Shown here: positions 41,757 through 51,025 of the stretch, piece after piece
Layout: every line of letters starts with the position of its first letter
Numbering within the stretch: the first letter of the stretch is position 1
Assembly (NCBI RefSeq): GCF_000758305.1
Contig: NZ_CP009458.1
Span: 3,100,001 to 3,164,000 of the forward strand
Length of the DNA: 64,000 nucleotides
Source of the DNA: Cedecea neteri
GTDB lineage: Bacteria > Pseudomonadota > Gammaproteobacteria > Enterobacterales > Enterobacteriaceae
Direction of reading: 5' to 3'
Notes under the pieces: model-generated
Told to the model about the DNA's origin: nothing
Seen by the model: the letters and a program-made list of their open reading frames with translations, nothing else
The model's database searches: none
Program-made: the position numbers and the translations under genes

Positions 41757-43262
41757 TTACGCGGTAGCGGTTTCGTTAACCTTTTCGGCTTTGTCTTCGC
41801 TCAGCGTCATGCGGTTCAGCTTCGGTGCGGTCAGCAGCATCAGCACGGCAATCACGCCGGTGACGATACCGATCTGCATGAAGACACGGCCGTACACTTC
41901 CAGAGACTGCAGCGGGTCAGTCACGTTTTCTGGCACCGCCATCAGGCCTGCAACTTTACCCGCGATGATTGCTGCCCCAGCCGTCGTCAGGAACCAGCTG
42001 CCCATGATGAAGCCCATCAGGCGCTGTGGTACCAGCTGTGCCACCATAGCGAGGCCCAGGCCGGAAATCATTAACTCACCGATACTCTGCAGCGCATAGC
42101 TCAGGATCAGCCAGTTCACGGACACAATACCCGCTTCGTTAGCGAACTTAGCCCCAACCGGCAGCACCAGGAAGGCGAAGGAGCACAGCACCATACCGAT
42201 AGCGAATTTATGCGGCATTGGCAGGCGGTCGCCCATTTTGTTGTAAATGGCAGCGAGAATCGGGCTACCAATCATGATCCAGAACGGGTTCAGCGCCTGG
42301 AACTGCTCGGCTTCGAAAGTGATGCCCAGAATTTCGTGGCCCACGTTACGAATAGCGAAGAAGTTCAGGGAGGTTGGCATCTGGCTGTAAAGCACGAAGA
42401 AGACGATAGCTTCAACCATCAGGATGAAGGCCACGATCATCTTACGGCGAGCGGCGCCTTTCATCGCAAAAGCTTCTTTCGCGAAGATAATAACGATACC
42501 CAGTGCAACTAAGCCCAGCACGGCGCGAGCAATGCCCTGGTTGTGCAGCAGCCAGGTTGCCACGGCAATCAGCACCACAACGCCTGCGATGGTTGCCATC
42601 AGCTTGCCGAAGTGTACCGGCGCGAAGTCAGGTTTAGAGCCGTAGTCCTTCACCCACTTCTTACAGAAGATGAAGTTCACCAGCGTAATCAGCATACCCA
42701 CGAAGCTCAGGGAGAACGCGGTGCTCCAGCCGTAGTGCACAGCCAGCCACGGGGTAGCAAGCATAGAGAAGAAGGAGCCGATGTTGATGGACATGTAGTA
42801 CATGGTGAATGCACCGTCCAGACGCGGGTCATCTTTCGCATAGCAGGTAGACAGCAGCGAGGAAGGGTTAGCCTTGAACAGGCCGTTACCCACGGCGATG
42901 GTTGCCATCCCGATATACACCACGCTCACGTCATGGCCGGAGTAGGCAACGAGCCCGTAACCGATAGCCAGTACAACCGTACCCAGCATGATAACGCGTT
43001 TGGTACCGAGGACTTTATCGCCCAGCCAGCCGCCAATCGCGACCAGGCCATATACAAGGGCGCTAAAGGACGAGAACAGCGTGATGGAGTCCGCTTCGGA
43101 CATGCCCAGCATTTTGACCAGATAAACGGCCATGATGCCTTGCAGGCCGTAATAGCCGAAACGCTCCCAGAGTTCGATAGAGAAAATCAGGTAGAACGAT
43201 TTAGGTTGCTTAAAGGCGTTTAGACTAACGCTTTCTGCTGGTTCTTTGTTTGCAGTCGACAC
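41757..43262 (-). CDS. dtpA: dipeptide/tripeptide:H+ symporter DtpA (TppB)
   Basis: 501 residues starting with GTG, AGAGG five bases upstream. Proton-coupled oligopeptide transporter of the inner membrane with fourteen helices. The POT motif ELWERFGYYGLQGI (about 30-43, ExxERFxYY) and the second signature TMYYMSINIGSFFSM (about 153-167) are intact. In E. coli expression depends on OmpR/EnvZ. A long AT-rich control region lies upstream. Confidence 0.97.
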   Translation of the reverse strand: MSTANKEPAESVSLNAFKQPKSFYLIFSIELWERFGYYGLQGIMAVYLVKMLGMSEADSITLFSSFSALVYGLVAIGGWLGDKVLGTKRVIMLGTVVLAIGYGLVAYSGHDVSVVYIGMATIAVGNGLFKANPSSLLSTCYAKDDPRLDGAFTMYYMSINIGSFFSMLATPWLAVHYGWSTAFSLSFVGMLITLVNFIFCKKWVKDYGSKPDFAPVHFGKLMATIAGVVVLIAVATWLLHNQGIARAVLGLVALGIVIIFAKEAFAMKGAARRKMIVAFILMVEAIVFFVLYSQMPTSLNFFAIRNVGHEILGITFEAEQFQALNPFWIMIGSPILAAIYNKMGDRLPMPHKFAIGMVLCSFAFLVLPVGAKFANEAGIVSVNWLILSYALQSIGELMISGLGLAMVAQLVPQRLMGFIMGSWFLTTAGAAIIAGKVAGLMAVPENVTDPLQSLEVYGRVFMQIGIVTGVIAVLMLLTAPKLNRMTLSEDKAEKVNETATA

Positions 43263-43867
43263 ATATACCTCTTTTTTTACATCCCGCTTTAATTAAGGGG
43301 CTTGCTTATGCCTTACCGCATGGGTAAGCATTTTTCTTGTTATTAGGAAGGAAAAACGGGGGTAATGTTCACTATCCAGGGGTTGCAGGCAAGAGGTTTG
43401 TAATAATCTGTTACATATATCCTGGGCGATATAATACGCCAATAGGTGAATTGTTATTCAGCGTTAAATTTTACCAATTCATTTATTAACGATTTTTTGT
43501 CTTTTTTCAAAGCGATTTTTTAACATTACAGTTGTATGTTCTGCTGTTAAGGACAAAATGCAGTGTTAATGACCAGTATATTCAATATGCGTGGCCTATT
43601 GTATTGCTGTAGATCCATTATTGCTAACGATAGCAAGGCGTTAGCGGTCTTTTCGTTACCTTTTTGCAACCTCGAGTTATCAAAGTGATGCAGATCACAA
43701 ATTTATAGAAATTTCTTATCGCAAAAAAACGATTAACCTGGTGAGCCGATTGATCGTCGAACAATATAAAATCGTCCCGCGTTTTTCCTGGGATAAAAGT
43801 GTGTAATCAGAGGGATTTTAAGGCAGGGAAGTACAGAGGAAGCCCGGGACTGGCCCGGGCAAGGCGA
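43263..43867. other. dtpA upstream region (605 bases)
   Basis: Long AT-rich gap between dtpA and nth, no gene seen. It holds a dyad TGTAA-N7-TTACA at 43399-43415 and a TATTAT -10 candidate (minus strand, 43436-43431), 140-170 bases ahead of dtpA, and a CRP-like site further up. OmpR sites are expected from E. coli but I cannot mark them. Confidence 0.45.
43684..43699. promoter_or_regulatory. CRP-like site
   Basis: AGTGATGCAGATCACA: nine of ten consensus positions of TGTGA-N6-TCACA. About 420 bases upstream of dtpA and 180 bases downstream of nth; the regulated promoter is unclear. Confidence 0.5.
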
Positions 43868-44503
43868 TCAGGCGTCAACCTTCTCTTTAAATTCGCAGAG
43901 GTCTTCGATAATGCATGAGCCACAGCGCGGCTTGCGTGCAATACAGGTGTAGCGGCCGTGGAGAATAAGCCAGTGATGACAGTCGACCTTAAATTCTGCC
44001 GGAACCACTTTCAGCAGTTTTTCCTCTACCAGCTCAACGTTTTTCCCCACAGCAAACTGAGTGCGGTTACATACCCGGAAGATATGGGTATCTACGGCAA
44101 TCGTTGGCCAGCCAAAGGCAGTGTTCAGCACGACGTTGGCGGTTTTACGGCCTACGCCCGGGAGCGCCTCAAGCGCCGCCCGGTCCTCGGGAACTTCGCC
44201 GCCGTGCAGCTCGAGCAGCATGCGGCAGGTTTTGATCACATTCTCCGCTTTGCTGTTAAACAGGCCGATGGTTTTGATGTACTCCTTCACGCCATCGACG
44301 CCAAGCGCCAGCACCGTCGCCGGGGTATTGGCGACAGGGTAGAGCTTTGCCGTCGCCTTGTTCACGCTGACGTCGGTAGCCTGAGCGGAAAGCAGAACCG
44401 CAATCAGCAGCTCAAAAGGGCTGCTGAAGTTGAGTTCGGTTGTCGGGTGAGGATTGTTGTCTCTCAGGCGGGTGAGGATCTCAACGCGCTTGCTGTTATT
44501 CAT
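43868..44503 (-). CDS. nth: endonuclease III
   Basis: Bifunctional DNA glycosylase/AP lyase that removes oxidised pyrimidines. 211 residues, as in E. coli. Helix-hairpin-helix LEALPGVGRKTANVVLNTAFG with catalytic Lys120, Asp138 in VDTHIFR, and the C-terminal [4Fe-4S] set C-X6-C-X2-C-X5-C (CIARKPRCGSCIIEDLC). Start codon overlaps the rsxE stop (TAATG), so it is the last gene of the rsx operon. Confidence 0.97.
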   Translation of the reverse strand: MNNSKRVEILTRLRDNNPHPTTELNFSSPFELLIAVLLSAQATDVSVNKATAKLYPVANTPATVLALGVDGVKEYIKTIGLFNSKAENVIKTCRMLLELHGGEVPEDRAALEALPGVGRKTANVVLNTAFGWPTIAVDTHIFRVCNRTQFAVGKNVELVEEKLLKVVPAEFKVDCHHWLILHGRYTCIARKPRCGSCIIEDLCEFKEKVDA

Positions 44504-45195
44504 TAAGCCTTCTCTGCATTGCCTGCTACAGCGGCGGCGGCGCTTTCACGGGCGCGGCGAGCCTTCATTTTTTCATCAATGAGGTATTTTATCGCCAATA
44601 GCATACCCAGGCCAATAAAGGCGCCCGGCGGCAGCATGGCGAGCAGGAAAGGCGTGTCGGTGTGGAAGACTTCAATGCGCAGCACTTTTGCCCAGTTGCC
44701 AAGCAAGCCGTCCGCGCCATCAAACAGGGTGCCGTTACCGATAATCTCGCGAATGGAGCCTAAAACAAACATCGCGCTGGTTGCGCCCAGTCCGGTGGCA
44801 AACCCGTCCAGCGCGGCATAGGGCACGCTGGCTTTTGCCGCATAGGCTTCGGCTCGCCCGACAACGATACAGTTGGTCACGATCAGCGGGATAAAGATCC
44901 CCAGCGACTGGTACAGCCCAAATGCGTAAGCGTTGATCAGCATCTGCACGATACTGACCACCGAGGCGATGATCAGCACATATACCGGAATACGAATCTC
45001 AGCGGGCACCCAGCGGCGCAGAGCGGAAATTGTCCCGTTGGTCAGCGTCAGTACCAGAGTGGTCGCCAGCCCAAGCCCCAGGGCGTTGGTGGCGGTGGAG
45101 GTGACGGCCAGCAGTGGGCAAAGGCCCAGCAGCTGAACCAGCGCTGAGTTATTTTTCCACAGCCCGTTTATCAGGACGCGTTTTGTTTCGCTCAT
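44503..45195 (-). CDS. rsxE: RsxE, electron transport complex subunit E
   Basis: 230 residues, six membrane helices, RnfA/RnfE family (NQR-like). Typical start NGLWKNNSALVQLLGLCPLLAVT and the topology mirror of RsxA. Part of the ion-translocating Rsx/Rnf complex that uses NADH to keep SoxR reduced. Overlaps rsxG by four bases (ATGA). The C-terminus has an Arg/Ala-rich tail. Confidence 0.96.
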   Translation of the reverse strand: MSETKRVLINGLWKNNSALVQLLGLCPLLAVTSTATNALGLGLATTLVLTLTNGTISALRRWVPAEIRIPVYVLIIASVVSIVQMLINAYAFGLYQSLGIFIPLIVTNCIVVGRAEAYAAKASVPYAALDGFATGLGATSAMFVLGSIREIIGNGTLFDGADGLLGNWAKVLRIEVFHTDTPFLLAMLPPGAFIGLGMLLAIKYLIDEKMKARRARESAAAAVAGNAEKA

Positions 45196-45818
45196 TGTTG
45201 CTCTCCACAGGCCGGCAGTTCACTGAGCTGCGCAGGCAGGGTTTCTGCGAACAGGCCAGCGCGCTTAACGGCGTTGACTACCGCACGTGGGGTAATGGTT
45301 GCCCCGGTAAATTGCGTGAACTGCCCGCCGTCTTTTTGGACCGCCCAGCTCGGGTCATTGCTGCCCTGAATGCGTTTATTAGCAAAGTGGGTGATCCAGT
45401 CGCTAAGACGCAGTTCTATTTTATCTCCAAGCCCCGGCGTTTCGTGGTGTTCGGTCACGCGGGTGCCGAGAATGGTGCCGTTAAAATCGGCGGCAACCAG
45501 AATCTGTATAGCACCAGAATAGCCGTCAGGCGCGGTGGCTTCCATCACTACGGCAACAGGCTTGTCGCCTTTACGCGCCACATAAATATGTCGGGCGCCT
45601 TTGCCGAGCGGGGAGTCCTTCACCACCAGGCAACTGTCCTGAATAGGGTTATCGTAGACGTCATCGGCAATCACCTGATCAAACAGCATTTTTTGCTGCA
45701 GTGCCGATTGCTGGGCGATAGTCGGTTTAGTCAGTTCATTCACCAGCGCCGTCAGCCCGGTAAACAAGGCGGCGAACAGCGCCAGGGCTACGCCATGCTT
45801 TTGCATCGTTTTAAACAT
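45192..45818 (-). CDS. rsxG: RsxG, electron transport complex subunit G
   Basis: 208 residues (E. coli 206). One N-terminal membrane helix (about 8-28) and a periplasmic FMN domain; the Thr that takes FMN through a phosphoester is in the SGAT-like motif FTGATITPRAVV (about 173-184). Subunit of Rsx. Confidence 0.96.
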   Translation of the reverse strand: MFKTMQKHGVALALFAALFTGLTALVNELTKPTIAQQSALQQKMLFDQVIADDVYDNPIQDSCLVVKDSPLGKGARHIYVARKGDKPVAVVMEATAPDGYSGAIQILVAADFNGTILGTRVTEHHETPGLGDKIELRLSDWITHFANKRIQGSNDPSWAVQKDGGQFTQFTGATITPRAVVNAVKRAGLFAETLPAQLSELPACGEQQ

Positions 45819-45827
45819 AGCGTCTCC

Positions 45828-46880
45828 TTAACGGTGGCCGTAGGCGCGAGGGCGGGTGTAGTAGTCGATCAGTGGCACGGTAATATTGCCCAGCAGTACG
45901 GCGAATGCTACGCCATCAGGGTAACCGCCGTAAGTGCGGATCAACCAGACCAGCAGGCCAACCAGCGCCCCGAAAATCAATCGACCACGGTTGGTCGTCG
46001 AGGCGGTGACCGGGTCAGTCAGGATAAAGAACGCGCCGAGCATGGTCGCGCCGGAGAACAGATGCACCATTGGCGACAGGCATTTTTCCGGGGCAATAAC
46101 CCAGCCGAGCGTGGAGCAGACGGCCAAAGCCACCAGGAAGCCTGCCGGAATATGCCAGCGAATGGTGCCGCGCCACAGCAGGAACAGGCCGCCGGCCAGA
46201 TACGCCAGGTTAACCCACTGCCAGCCGAGCCCCGCCAGCGCGCCGCCATAGATTGGCGCACTCAGAAGTTGCTCCGCGGAGTGCCCCGCATGCAGGCCGG
46301 TTTTGAAGGTGTCCAGCGGCGTGGCCTGGCTGATGCCGTCCACGCCCATGCGCAGCGTATCCATGGTGCCGCCTGTGGCGGTTGCGCCGTGGAAAATCAC
46401 CTGCAGACTGTCAACAAAACCCGGTACGTTGGCGGCAATGGATTGCGGCGGCAGCCAGGAGGTCATCTGCACCGGGAAAGCAATCAGCAACACCACGTAA
46501 CCAATCATCGCCGGGTTAAACGGGTTATTGCCAAGGCCGCCATAAAGCTGCTTAGCAATGATGATCGCAAACACCATCCCGACAACCACCATCCACCATG
46601 GCGCGAGAGGCGGGATACTGATCCCCAGCAACAGGCCGGTCAGCAGCGCCGAGTTATCGGCAAGGTGGTTCTGGACGGATTTTTTGCGCAGACGCAGCAC
46701 CAGCGCTTCGGCGGCCATGGCGCTAACGATCCCCAGCACAACCTGAATCAGTGTTCCCCAGCCAAACCAGTACCACTGCATCGCGATACCGGGCAGGGCT
46801 GCGAGGCAAACCAGCAGCATAATACGCGCGGTGCTGCGCTGATTATGGGTAAACGGGGAGCTTGCGATTTTAAAAACCAT
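45828..46880 (-). CDS. rsxD: RsxD, electron transport complex subunit D
   Basis: 350 residues, about nine membrane helices, RnfD/NqrB family. Family signatures are the N-terminal SPFTHNQRSTARIMLLV, GGLGNNPFNPAMIGYVVLL and the C-terminal GYPDGVAFAVLLGNITVPLIDYYTRPRAYG; Thr in the DGISQATPLD region is the likely covalent FMN site. Starts directly before the rsxC stop. Confidence 0.96.
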   Translation of the reverse strand: MVFKIASSPFTHNQRSTARIMLLVCLAALPGIAMQWYWFGWGTLIQVVLGIVSAMAAEALVLRLRKKSVQNHLADNSALLTGLLLGISIPPLAPWWMVVVGMVFAIIIAKQLYGGLGNNPFNPAMIGYVVLLIAFPVQMTSWLPPQSIAANVPGFVDSLQVIFHGATATGGTMDTLRMGVDGISQATPLDTFKTGLHAGHSAEQLLSAPIYGGALAGLGWQWVNLAYLAGGLFLLWRGTIRWHIPAGFLVALAVCSTLGWVIAPEKCLSPMVHLFSGATMLGAFFILTDPVTASTTNRGRLIFGALVGLLVWLIRTYGGYPDGVAFAVLLGNITVPLIDYYTRPRAYGHR

Positions 46881-49043
46881 TTATTCCTCTGGAGACATCT
46901 GAGCGGCTTTACGCGCCTGAACGCGGGCAATTGCCGCAGCCACTGCAGCTTTGCGTGGATCTTGTTCTTCTTGTGGGACTGATTGTTCGCTTTCCGTTTT
47001 CTGCGCAGCTTTACGAGCTTTAGCGCGAGCAATAGCGGCTTCAACGGCGGCTTTACGCGGATCAACCGCTTCTTGCACAACGGCAACTGGTTCGGCGCTT
47101 TCTGCATTTTGCGCGGCTTTGCGGGCCTTAGCGCGAGCAATAGCGGCTTCAACGGCGGCTTTACGCGGGTCAACGGTTTCTTGCTCAACGGCAGCGGGCT
47201 CAGCGCTTTCCGCGTTTTGTGCTGCTTTGCGAGCTTTGGCACGGGCAATGGCGGCCTCAACGGCGGCTTTGCGTGGGTCAACAGCTTCTGGCTCAGCGGC
47301 AGCTGTCTCAGCGCTTTCTGCTGCTTTGCGAGCTTTGGCACGGGCAATGGCGGCTTCAACGGCAGCTTTACGCGGATCGGCTTCAGGGCTGGTCAACGAT
47401 TCTGCTTGTTGAGCTTTCTCCGCCTGGCGCGCACGCGCTTCAGCTTTACGGGCTTCGCGGGCAGCAATGATTTCGCTGTTGTCCGGCGTACTGCCGGCTT
47501 TCACCACGATAGGTTCATCGCTGGCCTGCGCTTTTTTGCTTTTTACGCGGGCAAGCGCGGCTTGAATAGCGTCATTATCTTTTGCTGTAGGCTGAACGGC
47601 GGCATTTTTATGGCGCTCAAGACGGGCGGCTTTCTCACGCTCCAGCCTTTCCTGACGGGCTTCAAAGCGAGCCTTAGCTTCAACAGTGCGTTTTGCTTCC
47701 AGTTCAATCTCACGAATCTCAGCTTTTTCCTGCCGGAAGTACTGCACCAGCGGGATATTGCTCGGGCAAACGTAGGCGCAGGCCCCGCACTCGATACAGT
47801 CCGACAGGTTGTAGGCGGTGGCTTTGTCGTGCTGCTGGCCTTTGCTGAACCAGTACAGCTGCTGCGGCAGCAGATCGGCCGGGCAGGAGTCCGCGCAGGC
47901 GCTGCAGCGAATACAGCCTTGTTCTTCTTCCTGTTCGCCCATTTCAGCCGGAGACGGGGCCAGCAGACAGTTAGTGATTTTCACCACCGGGACATCAAGC
48001 CACGGCAGGGTAAAGCCCATCAGTGGCCCACCCATAATCACTTTCTGATCCTGCCCCGGGCGGAAGCCCGCAAAACTGAGCAGGTGGCTGACCGGCGTGC
48101 CCAGGCGCGCCCAGACGTTGCCCGGCTGAGTTATTGATTCGCCAGTTAAGGTGACGACGCGCTCGGTCAGCGGTTCGCCATCAATCACCGCACGTTTAAT
48201 GGCATACGCGGTGCCGACGTTCTGCATCAGAATGCCAATGTCGGACGAACGGCCCCCGTGGGGCACCTGCTTACCGGTTAAAATCTGCGTCAGCTGTTTA
48301 GCGCCGCCGGACGGGTATTTCGTCGGGATGACCCGCAGCTGCATATCGTGGCTATTGGCCAGCACCGCTCGCATCATGGAGATGGCCTGCGGCTTGTTGT
48401 CCTCAATGCCAATAAGAATGCGCTGTGGCTTCAGAATATGGGCCAGAATGCGCACGCCTTCGATGATTTGCGCGGCGCAATCCTGCATCAGGCGGTCGTC
48501 GGCGGTGATGTAGGGCTCGCATTCGGCGGCGTTGACGATCAGCGTGTCAATTTTATCGCCACCGCCCTGCAGTTTGCTGCCGGTCGGGAACCCCGCCCCG
48601 CCCAGCCCGGCCACGCCGAACTGATGAATGCGTTCGATAAGGGCTTCGCGGCTCTGGCAGCGGTAGTCGCTCCAGCCGTCTCGTTCAATCCAGCGGTCTT
48701 CACCGTCGGCATCAAGAATGACGCTAAGTTCGGCAAGGGCAGAAGGGTGCGCGGTTGAGTGTGGTTCAATAGCTTTAATGATGCCGGAGGTTGGAGCATG
48801 TACCGGCAGCATACGCCCGCGCCCACGGGTCAACGGCTGGCCGCGTAACACATGATCACCAGGTTTGACGCACAGTTCACCTTCCGCGCCGATGTGCTGC
48901 TTAAGTGGGATCACAAGCTGAGAGGGCAGCGGAACCTGGCGCAGCGGCGTGCCGTTAGACTGGGTTTTCATCTCCGGTGGATGAATGCCGCCGTCAAAGT
49001 CCCAAATTCTGTCTTTTTTAAAGCGATTGAAGATATTAAGCAT
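46881..49043 (-). CDS. rsxC: RsxC, electron transport complex subunit C
   Basis: 720 residues (E. coli 740). Order: N-terminal barrel-sandwich part, NADH/FMN-binding NuoF-like domain (VNAAECEPYITADDRL, about 165-185), SLBB region, two [4Fe-4S] motifs CIRCSACADSCP and CIECGACAYVCP (about 370-420), then a charged helix and a repeat region (residues 556-720). Peripheral subunit that receives electrons from NADH. Overlaps rsxB by eight bases. The repeat part is variable in number between species. Confidence 0.96.
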   Translation of the reverse strand: MLNIFNRFKKDRIWDFDGGIHPPEMKTQSNGTPLRQVPLPSQLVIPLKQHIGAEGELCVKPGDHVLRGQPLTRGRGRMLPVHAPTSGIIKAIEPHSTAHPSALAELSVILDADGEDRWIERDGWSDYRCQSREALIERIHQFGVAGLGGAGFPTGSKLQGGGDKIDTLIVNAAECEPYITADDRLMQDCAAQIIEGVRILAHILKPQRILIGIEDNKPQAISMMRAVLANSHDMQLRVIPTKYPSGGAKQLTQILTGKQVPHGGRSSDIGILMQNVGTAYAIKRAVIDGEPLTERVVTLTGESITQPGNVWARLGTPVSHLLSFAGFRPGQDQKVIMGGPLMGFTLPWLDVPVVKITNCLLAPSPAEMGEQEEEQGCIRCSACADSCPADLLPQQLYWFSKGQQHDKATAYNLSDCIECGACAYVCPSNIPLVQYFRQEKAEIREIELEAKRTVEAKARFEARQERLEREKAARLERHKNAAVQPTAKDNDAIQAALARVKSKKAQASDEPIVVKAGSTPDNSEIIAAREARKAEARARQAEKAQQAESLTSPEADPRKAAVEAAIARAKARKAAESAETAAAEPEAVDPRKAAVEAAIARAKARKAAQNAESAEPAAVEQETVDPRKAAVEAAIARAKARKAAQNAESAEPVAVVQEAVDPRKAAVEAAIARAKARKAAQKTESEQSVPQEEQDPRKAAVAAAIARVQARKAAQMSPEE
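46884..47378 (-). repeat. five tandem repeats in the 3' part of rsxC
   Basis: The 20-residue core DPRKAAVEAAIARAKARKAA occurs five times (start residues 556, 589, 625, 661, 695) with linkers of 13-16 residues; periods of 33-36 residues or 99-108 bases. The last unit is the most changed. Predicted helical, basic and Ala-rich. Confidence 0.95.
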
Positions 49044-49614
49044 GGTTATCCGCCGGGATCATACGCACCGGGATGGTCTGCAAATCCCATTTCCAGCTTT
49101 CTGTCGTTGGGCTGACGGGGATCAGGTCGATGCAGCGGGTAGGGCAAGGGTCGACGCAAAGGTTACAGCCTGTGCACTGGTCGCTGATCACGGTATGCAT
49201 GGCGCGGGTCGCGCCGACGATGGCGTCAACGGGGCAGGCCTGAATGCATTTTGTGCAGCCGATGCAGTTTGCTTCGTCGATAACGGCGAGCATGCGCACC
49301 GGCTCTGCGGCGGTGGCGTCACCGTCAATCGGCTGGGGCTCAACGTTCAGGGCGCTGGCAATTTTTAGCATTACGGCTTCGCCGCCCGGCGCGCAAAGGT
49401 TTATTTTCGCGCCCTGATTGCCAACGGCCTCTGCGTAAGGGCGGCAGCCAGGGTAACCGCACTGGCCGCACTGGCTCTGGGGCAGCAGTTCGTCAATACG
49501 GTCAACTATCGGGTCTTCTTCTACTTCAAAGCGGCGAGAGGCATAGCCGAGGATCAGGCCGAACAGCAGCCCCATCAGCGTGACCGAAATAATCGCCATC
49601 CACAACGTTGTCAT
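49036..49614 (-). CDS. rsxB: RsxB, electron transport complex subunit B
   Basis: 192 residues, as in E. coli. N-terminal membrane anchor, then a [4Fe-4S] domain CGQCGYPGCRPYAEA (about 49-63) and two ferredoxin clusters CIGCTKCIQACP and CTGCNLCVDPCP (about 108-150). Electron wire from RsxC into the membrane part. Start overlaps the rsxA stop by one base. Confidence 0.97.
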   Translation of the reverse strand: MTTLWMAIISVTLMGLLFGLILGYASRRFEVEEDPIVDRIDELLPQSQCGQCGYPGCRPYAEAVGNQGAKINLCAPGGEAVMLKIASALNVEPQPIDGDATAAEPVRMLAVIDEANCIGCTKCIQACPVDAIVGATRAMHTVISDQCTGCNLCVDPCPTRCIDLIPVSPTTESWKWDLQTIPVRMIPADNHA

Positions 49615-50195
49615 CAGAACTTCACCAGACCGCTAAAGCCCATAAATGCAAGGGCCATCAGGCCTGCGGTGACCAGCGCGATAGCGTTGCCGCGAAACGG
49701 AGCAGGAATATCTGCTACAACCATGCGCTCGCGAATGGCGGCGAACAGCACCATTACCAGCGAGAAGCCCAGCGCGGCGGAAAAACCGTACACCGCGGAC
49801 TGCAGGAAGTTATGGCCCAGGTTAATGTTGAGCAATGCCACGCCGAGGACGGCGCAGTTGGTGGTGATCAGCGGCAGGAAGATCCCCAGCAGGCGATAAA
49901 GCGCGGGGCTGGTTTTACGCACCACCATTTCGGTGAACTGAACGACAACCGCAATAACCAGGATGAACGCCAGGGTGCGAAGATAGATCAGGTCCAGCGG
50001 TACCAGGATAAGCTCGTCGATGATCCACGCAAAAATAGAGGCGAGTGTCATCACGAAGGTGGTTGCCAGCCCCATGCCGATGGCGCTTTCCAATTTTTTG
50101 GAAACCCCCATAAACGGACACAGACCAAGGAACTTCACCAGCACGAAGTTATTGACCAGCACGGTACCTACAAAGAGCAGCAAATAATCTGACAT
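49614..50195 (-). CDS. rsxA: RsxA, electron transport complex subunit A
   Basis: 193 residues, six membrane helices, RnfA/NqrE family. N-terminal LFVGTVLVNNFVLVKFLGLCPFMGVS holds the Cys that with RsxE coordinates the intramembrane [2Fe-2S] cluster known from Rnf structures. First gene of rsxABCDGE-nth, seventy-seven bases after ydgK. Confidence 0.97.
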   Translation of the reverse strand: MSDYLLLFVGTVLVNNFVLVKFLGLCPFMGVSKKLESAIGMGLATTFVMTLASIFAWIIDELILVPLDLIYLRTLAFILVIAVVVQFTEMVVRKTSPALYRLLGIFLPLITTNCAVLGVALLNINLGHNFLQSAVYGFSAALGFSLVMVLFAAIRERMVVADIPAPFRGNAIALVTAGLMALAFMGFSGLVKF

Positions 50196-50210
50196 GATTC
50201 GACCTGAAAC

Positions 50211-50248
50211 AAAAAAAGCCGCCTATTATCGACGAATCGGCGGGCGGC
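50211..50248 (-). terminator. ydgK terminator / rsxA leader
   Basis: Stem GCCGCC/GGCGGC enclosing a 19-base loop and followed by T7 on the minus strand; lies between ydgK and rsxA, 15 bases ahead of the rsxA start. Confidence 0.6.
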
Positions 50249-50272
50249 GACAACGGGCTATCTATAGGGTTA

Positions 50273-50713
50273 TTACGGGTTAATGAAGGTCTGCTTCACT
50301 CGCTTCGAACGCTTCAAATAAGGCACCAGTAATGCCGCTGCAAGCAGAGAAGGCAGCAGCAACTGAACCGCGACCTTGTCGCTGACCGGCGAAAACGCAA
50401 AGGATTTAATCGCCAGCAGCACGGTGAACAGCAGCCACAGAATGTAATGGCGGACCACATTCTGGCGGCGTTTAAAGAACGCAATGGTTAGCCAAAGGGT
50501 ATAAGCCCACATCGCCATCGCGCAGCCGACGGATAAGCTGAACAACAGCGTTGTTTTTGCGTCAGCGTTACCCAGCGCCTCGCGGGCTGCCGGGGATAAA
50601 ATCATCATCAGGAAACTTAACAGCGCCACCGAGCTGCTGAGCAACGACATCAGTAGCCAGGCCAAAGGGGCAAGGAGCCAGCCGGCAATGCGCGGGGGTT
50701 GGGGCGTCGTCAT
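50273..50713 (-). CDS. ydgK: DUF2569 membrane protein YdgK
   Basis: 146 residues, four membrane segments (about 11-40, 53-75, 85-105, 112-132). Family YdgK/DUF2569, function unknown. Same position between cnu and rsxA as in E. coli (136 residues). Confidence 0.92.
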   Translation of the reverse strand: MTTPQPPRIAGWLLAPLAWLLMSLLSSSVALLSFLMMILSPAAREALGNADAKTTLLFSLSVGCAMAMWAYTLWLTIAFFKRRQNVVRHYILWLLFTVLLAIKSFAFSPVSDKVAVQLLLPSLLAAALLVPYLKRSKRVKQTFINP

Positions 50714-50791
50714 GTGTCCTCCCGATTTTAAATAAGGTGAATAAAGCGGGAGGATTATAAGGGATTTTGCCGCTAATGCTACCGGCAGCGG

Positions 50792-51025
50792 CTATACAAC
50801 GTAACGCCAGACCGTTTTCGGCACGCATCCGAGGTCGAAAAGGCGCCCGCCGGAGGCCAGTTCGGCTCTGCGGTGATCGGCCGCGCGATACATATTCATG
50901 ATTTCCTGGCTGTCGGTCAGGGTGTAATTCAGGTGATCAAATAGCTTTTCCAGATTTTCCTGTGAGCTTATTTTGCGGAATTTCATCAGGTAGTCCAGGG
51001 CACTAAGAGGTGTTGCATTTTCCAT
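50792..51025 (-). CDS. cnu: Hha/YmoA-family nucleoid modulator Cnu (YdgT)
   Basis: 77 residues from the ATG at 51025; E. coli Cnu has 71 and starts a few residues later, and an in-frame TTG lies at 51037. Core KFRKISSQENLEKLFDHLNYTLTDSQEIMNMYRAADHRRAEL is nearly the same as E. coli. Binds H-NS and StpA and tunes silencing; also binds the oriC cnb site. No strong ribosome site is seen, so the start is uncertain. Confidence 0.93.
   Translation of the reverse strand: MENATPLSALDYLMKFRKISSQENLEKLFDHLNYTLTDSQEIMNMYRAADHRRAELASGGRLFDLGCVPKTVWRYVV

Noticed and set aside
45114..46982. 622-codon open frame on the plus strand
   Set aside because: Antisense to rsxG, rsxD and part of rsxE/rsxC, which are certain genes; composition (many Gln, His, Arg) is that of a GC-rich shadow frame and no ribosome site is present.
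46884..47378. Possible CRISPR-like array because of regular repeats
   Set aside because: The repeats are in-frame 99-108-base coding units within rsxC, far too long and without unique spacers.
46983..48137. Phe/Gly-rich open frames on the plus strand across rsxC
   Set aside because: They mirror the rsxC repeats; the repetitive look comes from the real gene on the other strand.
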